Positions 16,298-25,352 of a stretch of DNA of 51,537 nt are shown here, piece after piece; the first letter of the stretch is position 1; every line of letters starts with the position of its first letter. The stretch is from RGIG5579 sp045655865. GTDB taxonomy: Bacteria > Bacillota > Clostridia > Oscillospirales > SIG627. A program made the position numbers and the translations under genes. Where the stretch lies: the NCBI GenBank assembly GCA_045655865.1, contig JAZOQB010000050.1:1-51537 (forward strand). The letters run 5' to 3'. The notes under the pieces are model-generated. The model was not told where the DNA came from. It saw only the letters and a program-made list of their open reading frames with translations, and did no database searches.

Positions 16298-17599
16298 TTG
16301 TTTGCAGCTCTTTTTGACATTATCCGAATTCCGTTCGGGTATATCATTCGTTGGCTCTACGCCCTGACAAATAGCTATTTTGTTGCCATTCTTCTGTTTG
16401 CGGTACTTCTGAAGGTAATCACGTTTCCCTTTGGAATCAAGCAGCAAAAGAATTATCAAAAGCAGGCAAAACTCCGTCCCAAGGAGAATGTGATCCGCAA
16501 AAAATACGCTGGCAGAACCGATCGGGCGACCCAGCTAAAAATGAATACGGAGATCCAGGAGCTTTATCAGAAGGAGAATTTCAGCCCCTTCGGCGGCTGT
16601 CTCCCTACGCTGATCCAGCTGTTGGTCCTTTTGGCTGTGTATGCCGTTGTCCGTACTCCTTTGACCTATACGGCCAGCCTTCCCAAAGCGGAAGATTTTG
16701 ATACCGTTCGTGCTGTGAAGCAGACGGTGGCTTATATGGCATACCAGGATGATTTGACCGTTGAGGATCCGGCAGAGCGGATCGCTTCCAATTATTTGGC
16801 GATCAATAAGGCCAAGTACAACGACAGTGATTTTTGGAATGCTCTGCGAGACGGCAAATACAACGTCTATTCGGAAATTAACGCCATCCACTATATTCGC
16901 GAGAACAAAGATGCGTTTATTCAGACCTTTGATAATCAGACCCATTATAACGCCGCCGGAACGCCGGTGAAGGTGGGCAATGGTCTGGATCCTGCTGTGA
17001 GCGGCCAGAGTGTTTACGAGAAACTTCCGGATCTGGAACTCTTTTTGGGCTTTGATCTGGGAACCATTCCGTCGTTTTCGCTGATTTCAGCTCCGGAGTT
17101 TGGTGCGAAGCTTCTTCTTATCATTCCGGTTCTCACTTTAATTACCTCTTACTTCGGTCAGGCATTGGCAAAAAAGTTTACCTATCAGCCTGCTGAGAGT
17201 ACCCCGGAAATGAAAAGCCAGATGCGCATGATGAATATCTTCATGCCCCTGTTTAGCTTGTATATTTCGTTCCAGATTCCTGCATCCGTGGGTATCTATA
17301 TGATGGTGCAGAATGTGTTGGCGCCCCTGCAACAGATCGCTCTTTCTAAAATTTTCCCCATTCCGGAGATCACGCCGGAGGAAATGTTGGAAGCCGAGCG
17401 GCTCTATGCCGGTAAACAGAAGAAAAAGAAGGGTGCTTCTTCCACCGGTAAAAAGAAAAAGTCCCTTGTGTACGACGACGATGATGAGTATGAATCGGTG
17501 ACCTCTGCCTCGGAAAAGAAGGTTTTGACGGAAAAGAAGCAACCGGAAGGCAAGGGCATCATTGAGAAGGCCCCTTTGAAAGACGAAAAGAAGGATTGA
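16298..17599 (+). CDS. yidC: YidC/Oxa1 family membrane protein insertase
   Basis: YidC inserts and folds membrane proteins. The 433-residue protein has an N-terminal hydrophobic region (FAALFDIIRIPFGYIIRWL, then LTNSYFVAILLFAVLL), the Oxa1 core (FGGCLPTLIQLLVLLAVYAV), a large extracytoplasmic insert of about 150 residues and further helices (MPLFSLYISFQIPASVGIY). The basic and acidic tail (QKKKKG, DDDDEYE) is cytoplasmic. No lipobox is seen. The TTG at 16298 is the best start because AAAGGA lies 8 bases upstream, it follows the yidD stop by 4 bp, and the frame further upstream overlaps yidD. The insert is larger than in B. subtilis SpoIIIJ. Confidence 0.93.
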   Translation: MFAALFDIIRIPFGYIIRWLYALTNSYFVAILLFAVLLKVITFPFGIKQQKNYQKQAKLRPKENVIRKKYAGRTDRATQLKMNTEIQELYQKENFSPFGGCLPTLIQLLVLLAVYAVVRTPLTYTASLPKAEDFDTVRAVKQTVAYMAYQDDLTVEDPAERIASNYLAINKAKYNDSDFWNALRDGKYNVYSEINAIHYIRENKDAFIQTFDNQTHYNAAGTPVKVGNGLDPAVSGQSVYEKLPDLELFLGFDLGTIPSFSLISAPEFGAKLLLIIPVLTLITSYFGQALAKKFTYQPAESTPEMKSQMRMMNIFMPLFSLYISFQIPASVGIYMMVQNVLAPLQQIALSKIFPIPEITPEEMLEAERLYAGKQKKKKGASSTGKKKKSLVYDDDDEYESVTSASEKKVLTEKKQPEGKGIIEKAPLKDEKKD

Positions 17600-17611
17600 G
17601 GGGGAAATTCC

Positions 17612-18418
17612 TTGGAAGGAAGTGGAATTTTGACCAAAGAAATGACCTTTACTGCGAAAAGCATAGATGAAGCTCTGGATCTTGCTGCGCAGGAATTGAA
17701 TCGAAAGAAAGAAGAATTGACATACGAGGTTTTGGAAGAGGCTTCGAAGGGCTTTTTCGGCTTGGGTTCCAGCGATGCAAAAATTCTGGTGAAATTTACC
17801 CCAAGTGTTCGTGAAGCTACGGAAGACTTTCTGCGCTCTCTGCTAAAGAATGCAGGAATCCAGGCGACCCTTTCCTGTGAAGAACGGGAGGGCGGCGAGC
17901 TGTTCTACTCCTTGGCGGGCGAGGATCTGGGAATTCTCATTGGCCATCACGGCGAAGTGTTGGATTCTCTGCAGTATCTTTTAAGTTTGGTGACCAATCG
18001 CCACGGCGATGATTTTGTTCGGGTTACCATCGATATTGAAAATTATCGCTCCAAAAGAGAAAACACATTAAAGGCGCTTGCGCGTAAGACTGCTCAAAGA
18101 GTGAAGAAGAGTGGTAGAAATGTGACCTTTGAGCCCATGAGCGCCTATGAGAGAAGGATCATTCATTCTCAAGCGCAGGAGATCGGTGGCGTTACAACAC
18201 ACTCCATTGGTTCCGGAGAGGATAGACGAGTTGTTATGTCTCCCGTTGATGGAGTCCGCAAGGAGCTTCGATCCAGAAAGCCGGCTGCCAACTCTGATAA
18301 GCCCAAAGTGGTGTACGAGTACAACCCTGTTCGTGAGCCACGTACCATTGTCAAAGCAAAGAGCATCGAAGATATTAATCTCGCCGATGTTGAAGATACC
18401 GAAATGGTGAATTTATAA
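17612..18418 (+). CDS. jag: RNA-binding protein Jag/KhpB
   Basis: Jag (KhpB) binds RNA and, with KhpA, affects cell division and small-RNA regulation in Gram-positive bacteria. This 268-residue form has the Jag_N domain (residues about 9-55, EEASKGFFGLGSSDAKI), a KH domain (LGILIGHHGEVLDSLQYL) and an R3H domain (MSAYERRIIHSQAQ) followed by an acidic tail. The frame begins with TTG at 17612 after GGGGGA; a second TTG at 17630 with AAGGAAG upstream is equally possible. A strong terminator follows at once. Confidence 0.92.
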   Translation: MEGSGILTKEMTFTAKSIDEALDLAAQELNRKKEELTYEVLEEASKGFFGLGSSDAKILVKFTPSVREATEDFLRSLLKNAGIQATLSCEEREGGELFYSLAGEDLGILIGHHGEVLDSLQYLLSLVTNRHGDDFVRVTIDIENYRSKRENTLKALARKTAQRVKKSGRNVTFEPMSAYERRIIHSQAQEIGGVTTHSIGSGEDRRVVMSPVDGVRKELRSRKPAANSDKPKVVYEYNPVREPRTIVKAKSIEDINLADVEDTEMVNL

Positions 18419-18450
18419 AAGAAGCGGCGGACATCCCGCCGCTTCTTTTT
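18417..18450 (+). terminator. terminator after jag
   Basis: GAAGCGGCGG-acatc-CCGCCGCTTC is followed by TTTTT and overlaps the jag stop codon. No separate promoter is visible before mnmE 25 bp on, so mnmE may depend on read-through. Confidence 0.88.
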
Positions 18451-18474
18451 CTTCTTTTCACCGGAAAGGAAATC

Positions 18475-19860
18475 ATGCGTTTTTCTACGATTGCTGCTGT
18501 CTCTACGCCTCCCGGAAAGGGTGGCGTGGCCATTTTACGAGTGTCGGGTCCCGATTCATTTGACCTGGCGGAACGGCTTTTTCGCCCTGCGGACGGAAAA
18601 ACAGTTTTATCTCACCCAGCCAGACAGCAAATTTATGGGAATATATTGTCCGCTGACGGTGGCACCGTTTTGGATGACGGTCTCCTAACGTATTTTAACG
18701 GACCTAAATCCTTTACCGGTGAGGATGTAGTGGAATTTGCATGTCACGGCGGTGAAGTTGTGACTTCGCTCATTCTTGGGGCTCTACTCCACGGTGGTGC
18801 GGTCATGGCGGAACCTGGTGAATTTTCCCGCCGTGCTTTTCTTAACGGAAAATTGTCTCTTACCGCCGCGGAAGGAATTGCTGATCTTTTGGATGCCAAA
18901 ACGGAAGAAGCGGCCCTTCTTTCATCTAAGGCGGCCCGAGGCCGACTTTCTCAGGCAGTTGAAAGCCTTTCGCAAGAGATCCTGGATGTTTCTGCCTCCC
19001 TTTGGGCGTATTTGGATTATCCCGAGGAGGACTTGCAAACCATGGACGATGATGTCATGCTGGAGAAACTGGCAAAAATCATCTCAACTTGCGATCGCCT
19101 GATCGCGAGCTTTCGCATCGGTCGCGCAATTCAAAGCGGTGTTACCACTGTGATCGTTGGAAAACCCAATGCAGGAAAAAGCTCTTTTTTCAATGCTTTT
19201 TTGGGAGAGGACCGTGCCATTGTAACGTCGATTCCCGGAACCACTCGAGATATTTTGGAGTATCCCGTCAAAGCCGGACGCGTGCTTCTCAATTTATCTG
19301 ATACCGCCGGTATTCGAAAGGAAACGCAGGATAGCATTGAAAAAATTGGGATAGAAAAGGCGCTGGATGCGATTGACGATGCGGAAATGATTTTTGCTCT
19401 GTTTGACGGATCCCGTCCCTGGGAGGCGCCCGATGACATTCTTTTGGAAAAATTGAAGGAAAATGGGAATTGCGCCGTAGTGATTCCTATCATTACAAAA
19501 TCTGATCTTCCTTTGCACTTGGATTTATCAAAGCTTGCTTGCTTGGGAGAGACGTTGTCTTTTTCTGTGGTACAGGAGCCTGAGTTTTCTTCATTGATTG
19601 AGCGAATTGAGCAGGCATTTCTTTCCGATGAAGCCGCCCTTCGCGAGGGCCAGATCATTTCCAACACTCGCCAGCGAGCCAGTTTGGAACAAACCAAAGC
19701 CGGAATCACCCAGGCTCTGGAACAGATCCGTTTTGGACAGAAGGACCTTGCTTCGCTAAGTTTAGAGGGAGCATTGAGCGCTCTCTTGGAAATTGACGGA
19801 AAAAGTGCGGGAGAACAGATTTTAGATGCAGTGTTTTCCCGATTTTGCGTAGGAAAATAA
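18475..19860 (+). CDS. mnmE: tRNA modification GTPase MnmE
   Basis: MnmE works with MnmG to add the carboxymethylaminomethyl group at U34 of several tRNAs. The 461-residue protein has the N-terminal tetrahydrofolate-binding domain (STPPGKGGVAILRVSG), helical regions, and an inserted GTPase domain with G1 GKPNAGKSS, G2/G3 PGTTRDI and DTAGIR, and G4 TKSD. The C-terminus is FCVGK, matching the conserved C-x-G-K with the catalytic Cys. The ATG at 18475 follows GGAAAGGAAATC. It is 13 bp upstream of mnmG. Confidence 0.97.
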   Translation: MRFSTIAAVSTPPGKGGVAILRVSGPDSFDLAERLFRPADGKTVLSHPARQQIYGNILSADGGTVLDDGLLTYFNGPKSFTGEDVVEFACHGGEVVTSLILGALLHGGAVMAEPGEFSRRAFLNGKLSLTAAEGIADLLDAKTEEAALLSSKAARGRLSQAVESLSQEILDVSASLWAYLDYPEEDLQTMDDDVMLEKLAKIISTCDRLIASFRIGRAIQSGVTTVIVGKPNAGKSSFFNAFLGEDRAIVTSIPGTTRDILEYPVKAGRVLLNLSDTAGIRKETQDSIEKIGIEKALDAIDDAEMIFALFDGSRPWEAPDDILLEKLKENGNCAVVIPIITKSDLPLHLDLSKLACLGETLSFSVVQEPEFSSLIERIEQAFLSDEAALREGQIISNTRQRASLEQTKAGITQALEQIRFGQKDLASLSLEGALSALLEIDGKSAGEQILDAVFSRFCVGK

Positions 19861-19873
19861 GAGGAGAAAGTCT

Positions 19874-21760
19874 TTGAAAGCTGAAATTTTTAATGCAGGG
19901 AGCTGCCAGGTTGCCGTGGTTGGCGCCGGTCATGCTGGGATAGAAGCAGCTTTGGCTGCCGCCAGAATGGGAATGGATACCATTCTTTTTTCGCTTTCTA
20001 TGGAAGCGGTGGGCAATATGCCTTGCAATCCTTCGATCGGTGGCACGGGAAAAGGTCATTTGGTTTTTGAGATCGATGCTTTGGGCGGAGAGATGGGCCG
20101 CGCGGCAGATGCTACTTCTTTGCAAAGCCGGATGCTCAATTTGGGCAAGGGTCCCGCTGTTCATTCCCTTCGTCAGCAGTCGGATCGAAGAGCGTATCAT
20201 CACTATATGAAATCTCAGTGTGAAAACACCGAAAATGTTCGCCTGATCCAAGCGGAGATCTGCGGCGTGGAAAAAGGGGAAGAAGGGTATTTTGTCACCA
20301 CCCGATTTGGCGCTTGTTACTGCGCTAAAACCGTTGTGATCTGTGCCGGAACATACTTAAATTCTCAGATCGTGGTAGGGGATGTGTCTTACTGCGCCGG
20401 GCCGGATCATTCTTCGTGTGCAACCTTTCTCACAAAGTCTTTGGAAAATATGGGAATTTCCTTCCGCCGCTTTAAAACCGGAACACCTCCCCGGATCCAT
20501 CTGGACAGCATTTTCTTGGAACGGTGTGAGGAGCAGGAGGGAGATATCGATCCGGATTGTTTTTCTTTTGATACGGATCCTGTACAGTTTTCCTCCAAAA
20601 AGCAAAAAAAGTGCTACATTACTTATACCAATGAGACCACTCATGAGATTATTCGCAACAACATTCACCGATCTCCCCTTTATTCCGGAAAAATCAAGAG
20701 CACAGGTCCCCGCTACTGTCCCAGCATTGAAGATAAAGTGATGCGCTTTCCTGATAAAACAAGACACCAGCTCTTTTTAGAACCCATGGGGGATGACACA
20801 AAGGAAATTTATGTTCAGGGACTGTCCTCCTCTTTGCCGGAGGATGTCCAACTTCAGGTGATCCATTCCATCTGTGGATTGGAAGAGGCGCAGGTGATGC
20901 GAACGGCTTATGCGATTGAGTACGATTGCATCGATCCGACCCAACTGCGCCCGACTTTGGAATTTCGTGAGCATCCCGGCCTTTTTGGTGCCGGCCAGTT
21001 TAACGGAACCAGCGGATATGAAGAGGCAGCCTGCCAGGGGCTGGTGGCTGGGATCAATGCGGCCCTTTCTTGCCAGGGAAAAAAAGAACTGTTGCTTACC
21101 CGGGATTCCAGTTATATCGGCACCCTTATCGACGATCTTGTGACCAAAGGTACGAATGAACCCTATCGGATCATGACCAGCCGGTGCGAGTATCGACTCC
21201 TTCTCCGCCAGGACAACGCAGATCGGAGATTGCTTGAGGAGGGAAGGCGAGTCGGTCTGATCGGAGATGAGCGCTACCGTGCGAAAAAGGCATTGTTTGC
21301 CGCCATCGATCAGGAGATCGCCAGAGCGGAAAATACATTTCTTTCTCCCAAAACAGAGCTCAATGAGATCCTTTCTGCTTTGGGTAGTCAACCCGTTACC
21401 GGTGGAATCCGCTTGGCGGATCTTCTCCGTCGACCCGAGCTTCACTATAGTGATCTAACTTCTGTGGATGATACCAGACCAAAGGAAAATGTAGAGGTAT
21501 TTGAGCGAGCGGAAATTGAGATCAAGTATGCCGGATACATCAAACGGCAAAAAGACCAAGCTCTTCAATTTCAAAAAATGGAGTCCCGACCGATTCCGGA
21601 TGAAATTGATTATCACTCCATACAAGGTCTACGCTTGGAAGCCCGACAGAAACTGGATCAAATCCGACCGGAAAATATCGGAAGAGCGTCTCGCATTTCC
21701 GGTGTATCCCCTGCGGATATCATGGTCCTTTTGACATATTTGAACATGAAAGGGAGATAA
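19874..21760 (+). CDS. mnmG: tRNA U34 carboxymethylaminomethyl synthesis enzyme MnmG
   Basis: MnmG is the FAD- and NADH-dependent partner of MnmE. The 628-residue protein has the FAD motif VAVVGAGHAGIEAALAAARMG, then MPCNPSIGGTGKGHL, the signature GTPPRI, and GQFNGTSGYEEAACQGLVAG, all standard. The catalytic Cys is in CNPS. The frame begins with TTG at 19874 after AGAGGAGA; no suitable ATG exists near the N-terminal Rossmann motif. rsmG follows after 1 bp. Confidence 0.97.
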   Translation: MKAEIFNAGSCQVAVVGAGHAGIEAALAAARMGMDTILFSLSMEAVGNMPCNPSIGGTGKGHLVFEIDALGGEMGRAADATSLQSRMLNLGKGPAVHSLRQQSDRRAYHHYMKSQCENTENVRLIQAEICGVEKGEEGYFVTTRFGACYCAKTVVICAGTYLNSQIVVGDVSYCAGPDHSSCATFLTKSLENMGISFRRFKTGTPPRIHLDSIFLERCEEQEGDIDPDCFSFDTDPVQFSSKKQKKCYITYTNETTHEIIRNNIHRSPLYSGKIKSTGPRYCPSIEDKVMRFPDKTRHQLFLEPMGDDTKEIYVQGLSSSLPEDVQLQVIHSICGLEEAQVMRTAYAIEYDCIDPTQLRPTLEFREHPGLFGAGQFNGTSGYEEAACQGLVAGINAALSCQGKKELLLTRDSSYIGTLIDDLVTKGTNEPYRIMTSRCEYRLLLRQDNADRRLLEEGRRVGLIGDERYRAKKALFAAIDQEIARAENTFLSPKTELNEILSALGSQPVTGGIRLADLLRRPELHYSDLTSVDDTRPKENVEVFERAEIEIKYAGYIKRQKDQALQFQKMESRPIPDEIDYHSIQGLRLEARQKLDQIRPENIGRASRISGVSPADIMVLLTYLNMKGR

Positions 21761-21761
21761 T

Positions 21762-22550
21762 ATGCCTCTGGACGAACGACATTTGAGCCTCATCGCCAGA
21801 GCAGTCCCGCAAGTGGATCTGCCATCCCGAGAACGGCTCTCTCGCCTTTATGACCTGGTGGTTAAAACCAATGAGGAGATCAATATTACCTCATTGATTT
21901 CTCCGATCGACGTAACTTTAAAACATTTGATCGATTCTCTTTCTCTGTTTTCCTACCCGGAATTTCAAAGGAGAATGGACCTGGGTGAAAAATTATGCGA
22001 TATCGGTTGCGGTGGGGGCTTTCCGGGATTGCCCATTGCCTGTGTCCACCCGGATGCTGACCTTACCATGATCGATAGCACGGAAAAGAAAATCGCAGCG
22101 GTTAAAAGAAACGCTGACGCTCTTAAACTTTCTAAAGTTAAAACCGTTTGGGGGAGAGGAGAGGAGTTGGCTGCGGTAAAAGCCCCTCACAGAGAGCGCT
22201 ACGACCTGTGTGTTTCCCGGGCTGTGGCTTCTCTCCCTACGCTTTGCGAACTTTGTCTTCCTTTTGTGAAGCCCGGGGGATTGTTTTTGGCCATGAAGGG
22301 GATGCGTGCCGAGGAAGAGGTTCAGGCTAGCCGGAACGCGATTCCCATGCTGGGAGGTACACTAAAAGAAGTGATTCCCGTTTCCTTTTCGGAACGTTTT
22401 GCAGAAGGTCTTCCTTTCGAGGAAGAGGAAAAGCAGAAAATTGGTGATTTTGCTTCCGCTACTCGCTTTCTTGTGGTCATTGAGAAGAAAAAATCCACGC
22501 TTCCCATTTATCCTCGTTCTTGGGCTAAGATGACAAAGAAAAGTCTTTAA
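21762..22550 (+). CDS. rsmG: 16S rRNA G527 N7-methyltransferase RsmG
   Basis: RsmG (GidB) methylates G527 of 16S rRNA (E. coli numbering) using SAM. The 262-residue protein has the SAM motif CDIGCGGGFPGLPIA, the acidic MIDSTEKKIAAV and the downstream YDLCVSRAVASL, PFVKPGG and FLAMKG segments. It is slightly longer than the usual 210-240 residues because of its C-terminus. It closes the mnmE-mnmG-rsmG block and is followed by a bidirectional terminator; parA/parB, often found next, are absent. Confidence 0.95.
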   Translation: MPLDERHLSLIARAVPQVDLPSRERLSRLYDLVVKTNEEINITSLISPIDVTLKHLIDSLSLFSYPEFQRRMDLGEKLCDIGCGGGFPGLPIACVHPDADLTMIDSTEKKIAAVKRNADALKLSKVKTVWGRGEELAAVKAPHRERYDLCVSRAVASLPTLCELCLPFVKPGGLFLAMKGMRAEEEVQASRNAIPMLGGTLKEVIPVSFSERFAEGLPFEEEEKQKIGDFASATRFLVVIEKKKSTLPIYPRSWAKMTKKSL

Positions 22551-22574
22551 CTCATTTTAGCTTGTGAAAGAATC

Positions 22575-22606
22575 AAAAAGGATCTGCATCATGCAGATCC
22601 TTTTTT
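22575..22606. terminator. bidirectional terminator after rsmG
   Basis: AAAAAGGATCTGCAT pairs with ATGCAGATCCTTTTTT, forming a near-perfect palindrome. It serves rsmG on the plus strand and the small membrane gene and DUF4830-like gene on the minus strand. Confidence 0.88.
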
Positions 22607-22673
22607 GTATGAAGAATGCGAAGTGTAAAGCGCTGTACCAAAATCATATCCCCCAAGTTGTAGGGGATATTTG

Positions 22674-22781
22674 TTATAGAATATCTTGAAGCTGGCTGAA
22701 AAGCAGAATCACCACAGCGGCAAGGACTGCCCAGACCAAAAGGCCAATGAAAAAGCCGGATAAAAATGCTTTGAATCTCAC
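22674..22781 (-). CDS. predicted 35-residue single-pass membrane peptide
   Basis: This short minus-strand frame begins with GTG at 22781 and ends with TAA. After a basic MRFKAF start it has one hydrophobic helix (residues about 7-29, FIGLLVWAVLAAVVILLF) and a polar QLQDI tail, in line with the positive-inside rule. It lies 48 bp after the DUF4830-like gene on the same strand. The ribosome binding site is weak (GAAAG about 12 bases upstream). No family is recognised. A hairpin (ATATCCCC/GGGGATAT, 22646-22670) follows it, then the shared terminator. Confidence 0.4.
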   Translation of the reverse strand: MRFKAFLSGFFIGLLVWAVLAAVVILLFSQLQDIL

Positions 22782-22829
22782 CAAATGAAAACACTTTCTT
22801 TTTTTATAGTGTTTTCTGAATTGATTTGA

Positions 22830-23342
22830 TTAAGTCAGGAAATTGTTTCCTTGGGTAAATCCGTGGACAAAGCCGTCTAGCTTCGCAGAGCAGATATCTC
22901 CGCCGATAACTTGATTTTTGTATATGAGAAGATTGGCTAAAACCGTTCCGTCATATTCGTAGTTATTCACAAGATAGGTATATCTTTTAACCGTTTTTCC
23001 CTTGTATTTTTCCAGATCCAACCCTTCTCCTATTTGAAGCTGATTGTATTTTTCATAAATGGGGTCAAACTTTGCTGGAATGGTCACTTCTATGATTTCA
23101 CGTGCGTTTTCATCCACTTCCCAACCGTAGTTTTTTAAAAAGAGGATACGGTCTTCATTTGTGGCAATGTTTTTAAAATCCGAGGCGCGCATATTTTTTA
23201 CTGCAGGTAAAACGTCCTCTGGATATACATAGTCTCCTGCATTGTTGGGAACAAAGATCACGATCAATACAATGACCAAAGCAGATGCAATAAGAGAAAA
23301 TAGCAGTTTTAAATTTTGCGCTTTGACAGAATAAATCAGCAT
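22830..23342 (-). CDS. membrane-anchored DUF4830-like protein
   Basis: This 170-residue protein has one N-terminal membrane helix (LLFSLIASALVIVLIVIFV) after a basic start and a soluble outer part. The region with RILFLKNYGWEVDE and EVTIPAKFDPIYEKYNQLQ resembles the DUF4830 family of clostridial proteins of unknown function. The ATG at 23342 is chosen over 23360 because AGGAGG lies 7 bases upstream. It follows the ABC-F gene by 52 bp on the same strand and is probably co-transcribed; a small hairpin (23360-23375) lies in the gap. The family name is from pattern memory and is moderately sure. Confidence 0.68.
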   Translation of the reverse strand: MLIYSVKAQNLKLLFSLIASALVIVLIVIFVPNNAGDYVYPEDVLPAVKNMRASDFKNIATNEDRILFLKNYGWEVDENAREIIEVTIPAKFDPIYEKYNQLQIGEGLDLEKYKGKTVKRYTYLVNNYEYDGTVLANLLIYKNQVIGGDICSAKLDGFVHGFTQGNNFLT

Positions 23343-23394
23343 GGAGTGCCTCCTGGACAAGACTTTCTAAAGTCTATGCGGGAGGATGAGAGGT

Positions 23395-25284
23395 TTATGT
23401 CAACTCATTTTCCAATCGATCCCATTCTTCTAAAAGAAGGTCACATTTTTCCTGTAAAGACTCTTTCTCCTCGTACAGTTTCTGTAAAGCTACATAGTCG
23501 GTAGAAACCGATGGAATCTCTTCATCAATTTCATGGATTCTCTTTTCTGCTGTTTCCAGTTCTTCTTCGATTTTTTGAAGACGGTTTTGACGCCGTCTTT
23601 CATCCTGTTTCTTTTTCTTTTGTTGCAGGTAGTTGTTTTCGCCCTGATTTTCAGCCAAAGAGGTAGAAACGGATTGTTCTTTTTGTACCGCACTTTCCCG
23701 ATGATCTTGATTGAAAGAACTAATTTTATCATCGAGAAAAATTTTCCCGTCACCGGAAAAACGTAAGATACGGGAAGCGATCTTCTGAATGAAGTAGCGG
23801 TCGTGAGAGATGGCAATCACCGTTCCTTCAAACTGTAAGATTGCCTTTTCCAAAGCCTCTTTGGATTCAATGTCAAGGTGATTGGTGGGCTCGTCTAAAA
23901 GAAGAAGATTTACCTTCTTTTGCATCAGTTTTGCCAGAACCAATCGGGCCTTCTCGCCACCCGATAGAAGGCGGATCTCTTTGTACACATCATCCCCTTT
24001 GAAGAGAAAGGTGGCCAAAAGAGAGCGGATTTGGGTATGGTTGCAATCACTGTCTTGCCAGATCTCTTCCAAAACCGTGTTGCTTTCATTAAGACGCTGA
24101 TACTGATCGTAATATCCAAGCCGTACGTTGTAGCCGTATTGAAAAGAACCGCTATCAGGAGAAAGATTCCCTGCAAGAATTTGTAAAAGAGTCGATTTTC
24201 CGCATCCGTTTGGGCCGACAATGAGAAGCCGATCTTTCTTTTTTACCTCAAAGGAAAGTTCTTGAAAGAGAGGTTCACGATAGCTTTTAGAGAGCTTTTT
24301 TACACTTAAAACATCATTTCCCGATTCCAAAGCCGTGGAAAAATGAAAAGACAACGCATCCGGCAGAGCTTCCACCCGATCCACCTTTACCATGCGGTCC
24401 AGCGCTTTTTGCCGGGATTCGGCGGCAATAATATTTCTCTCGCGGTTCCAGCGTTTTTGTTGTGCAATAAAGGCTTCTATACGGGCGATCTCTTTTTGTT
24501 GGTTTTTGTAATGGCGCTCACGGATCTCCCGATCCTTTTCTTTCATTTCCCGGTACTGAGAATAGGGAACGGGATAGAGTTTGGCATGGGTATTTTCGAT
24601 TTCCAAGGTCTTTTCCGTTACTCGGTCCAGAAAGAGACGGTCGTGGGAAATGACCAAAATGGTGCTGCGGATGCGGCGAAGCGTGTCTTCCAGCCATTCC
24701 AAGGACTGAATGTCAAGGTGGTTGGTAGGCTCATCCAAAAGGAGAATGTCCGGTTCTTCCAAAAGTAAAAGTGCGAGCTGTAAAATCGTTTTCTGACCTC
24801 CGGAAAGTGCGGAAACCTTGAGAGATAGCTTTTCTTCCGAAAATCCCATGTGGATCAGCGTTCCCCGCGCGCGGCTTTTGTATTCGTAGCCTCCCGAACG
24901 TTCAAAATGCTGCTGAAGGGAAGTGAATCGCGCAATGTTGTCATCGCTGGGGTCAACTTTTAATTTTTCAGACCACTTTTCCAGTTTTTCTTCCTCTTCC
25001 TGAAGAGCGGAGAAAACGGAAAGCGCGGCCTCATATACACTTTTTTCAGGATCCAGCCGACTTTGCTGCTCCAGATGACCAATTGTTTTTCCGCGGGAGA
25101 TAAATAAGTTTCCGGTGAAGGGAAGATCACGATGGCAGAACAGACGCAGCAACGTGCTTTTTCCTGCTCCGTTTACGCCGACAATACTGATTTTTTCTCC
25201 TTGATTTACAGAAAAGCTCACGTTTTCCAAGAGTACTTTCTCTCCAAAGGCAACCCCGAGCTTTTCTGCTCCGATAATGAACAT
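23395..25284 (-). CDS. ABC-F family ATPase
   Basis: This 629-residue soluble protein has two ABC ATPase domains and no membrane helices. Domain 1 has Walker A GVNGAGKST, signature LSGGQ and LLLDEPTNHLDIQS; domain 2 has GPNGCGKST, LSGGEKARL and LLLDEPTNHLDIES. A charged linker (residues about 240-310) joins them, and a long charged coiled-coil C-terminus follows (QQKKKKQDERRRQNRL onward), as in the YdiF/Uup type. ABC-F proteins act on ribosomes in translation regulation or antibiotic protection, but the role of this one is not readable. It has its own promoter. Confidence 0.93.
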   Translation of the reverse strand: MFIIGAEKLGVAFGEKVLLENVSFSVNQGEKISIVGVNGAGKSTLLRLFCHRDLPFTGNLFISRGKTIGHLEQQSRLDPEKSVYEAALSVFSALQEEEEKLEKWSEKLKVDPSDDNIARFTSLQQHFERSGGYEYKSRARGTLIHMGFSEEKLSLKVSALSGGQKTILQLALLLLEEPDILLLDEPTNHLDIQSLEWLEDTLRRIRSTILVISHDRLFLDRVTEKTLEIENTHAKLYPVPYSQYREMKEKDREIRERHYKNQQKEIARIEAFIAQQKRWNRERNIIAAESRQKALDRMVKVDRVEALPDALSFHFSTALESGNDVLSVKKLSKSYREPLFQELSFEVKKKDRLLIVGPNGCGKSTLLQILAGNLSPDSGSFQYGYNVRLGYYDQYQRLNESNTVLEEIWQDSDCNHTQIRSLLATFLFKGDDVYKEIRLLSGGEKARLVLAKLMQKKVNLLLLDEPTNHLDIESKEALEKAILQFEGTVIAISHDRYFIQKIASRILRFSGDGKIFLDDKISSFNQDHRESAVQKEQSVSTSLAENQGENNYLQQKKKKQDERRRQNRLQKIEEELETAEKRIHEIDEEIPSVSTDYVALQKLYEEKESLQEKCDLLLEEWDRLENELT

Positions 25285-25323
25285 AACCGGTTTTTTCCTT
25301 TAACATTTTCTTTATTTATTACT

Positions 25324-25352
25324 ATTATAATAAAAAACGTTTGTGTATTCAA
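25324..25352 (-). promoter_or_regulatory. promoter for ABC-F gene
   Basis: On the minus strand TTGAAT (25347-25352), 17 bp, TATAAT (25324-25329), about 40 bp before the ATG at 25284. Confidence 0.72.

Noticed and set aside
20777..21445. Long minus-strand open frame (222 codons)
   Set aside because: It is antisense to mnmG, which is fully conserved; no family resemblance was seen.
22573..22794. Minus-strand frame of 73 codons after rsmG
   Set aside because: It runs through the terminator and its sequence is not protein-like; the shorter GTG frame in another phase is more plausible.
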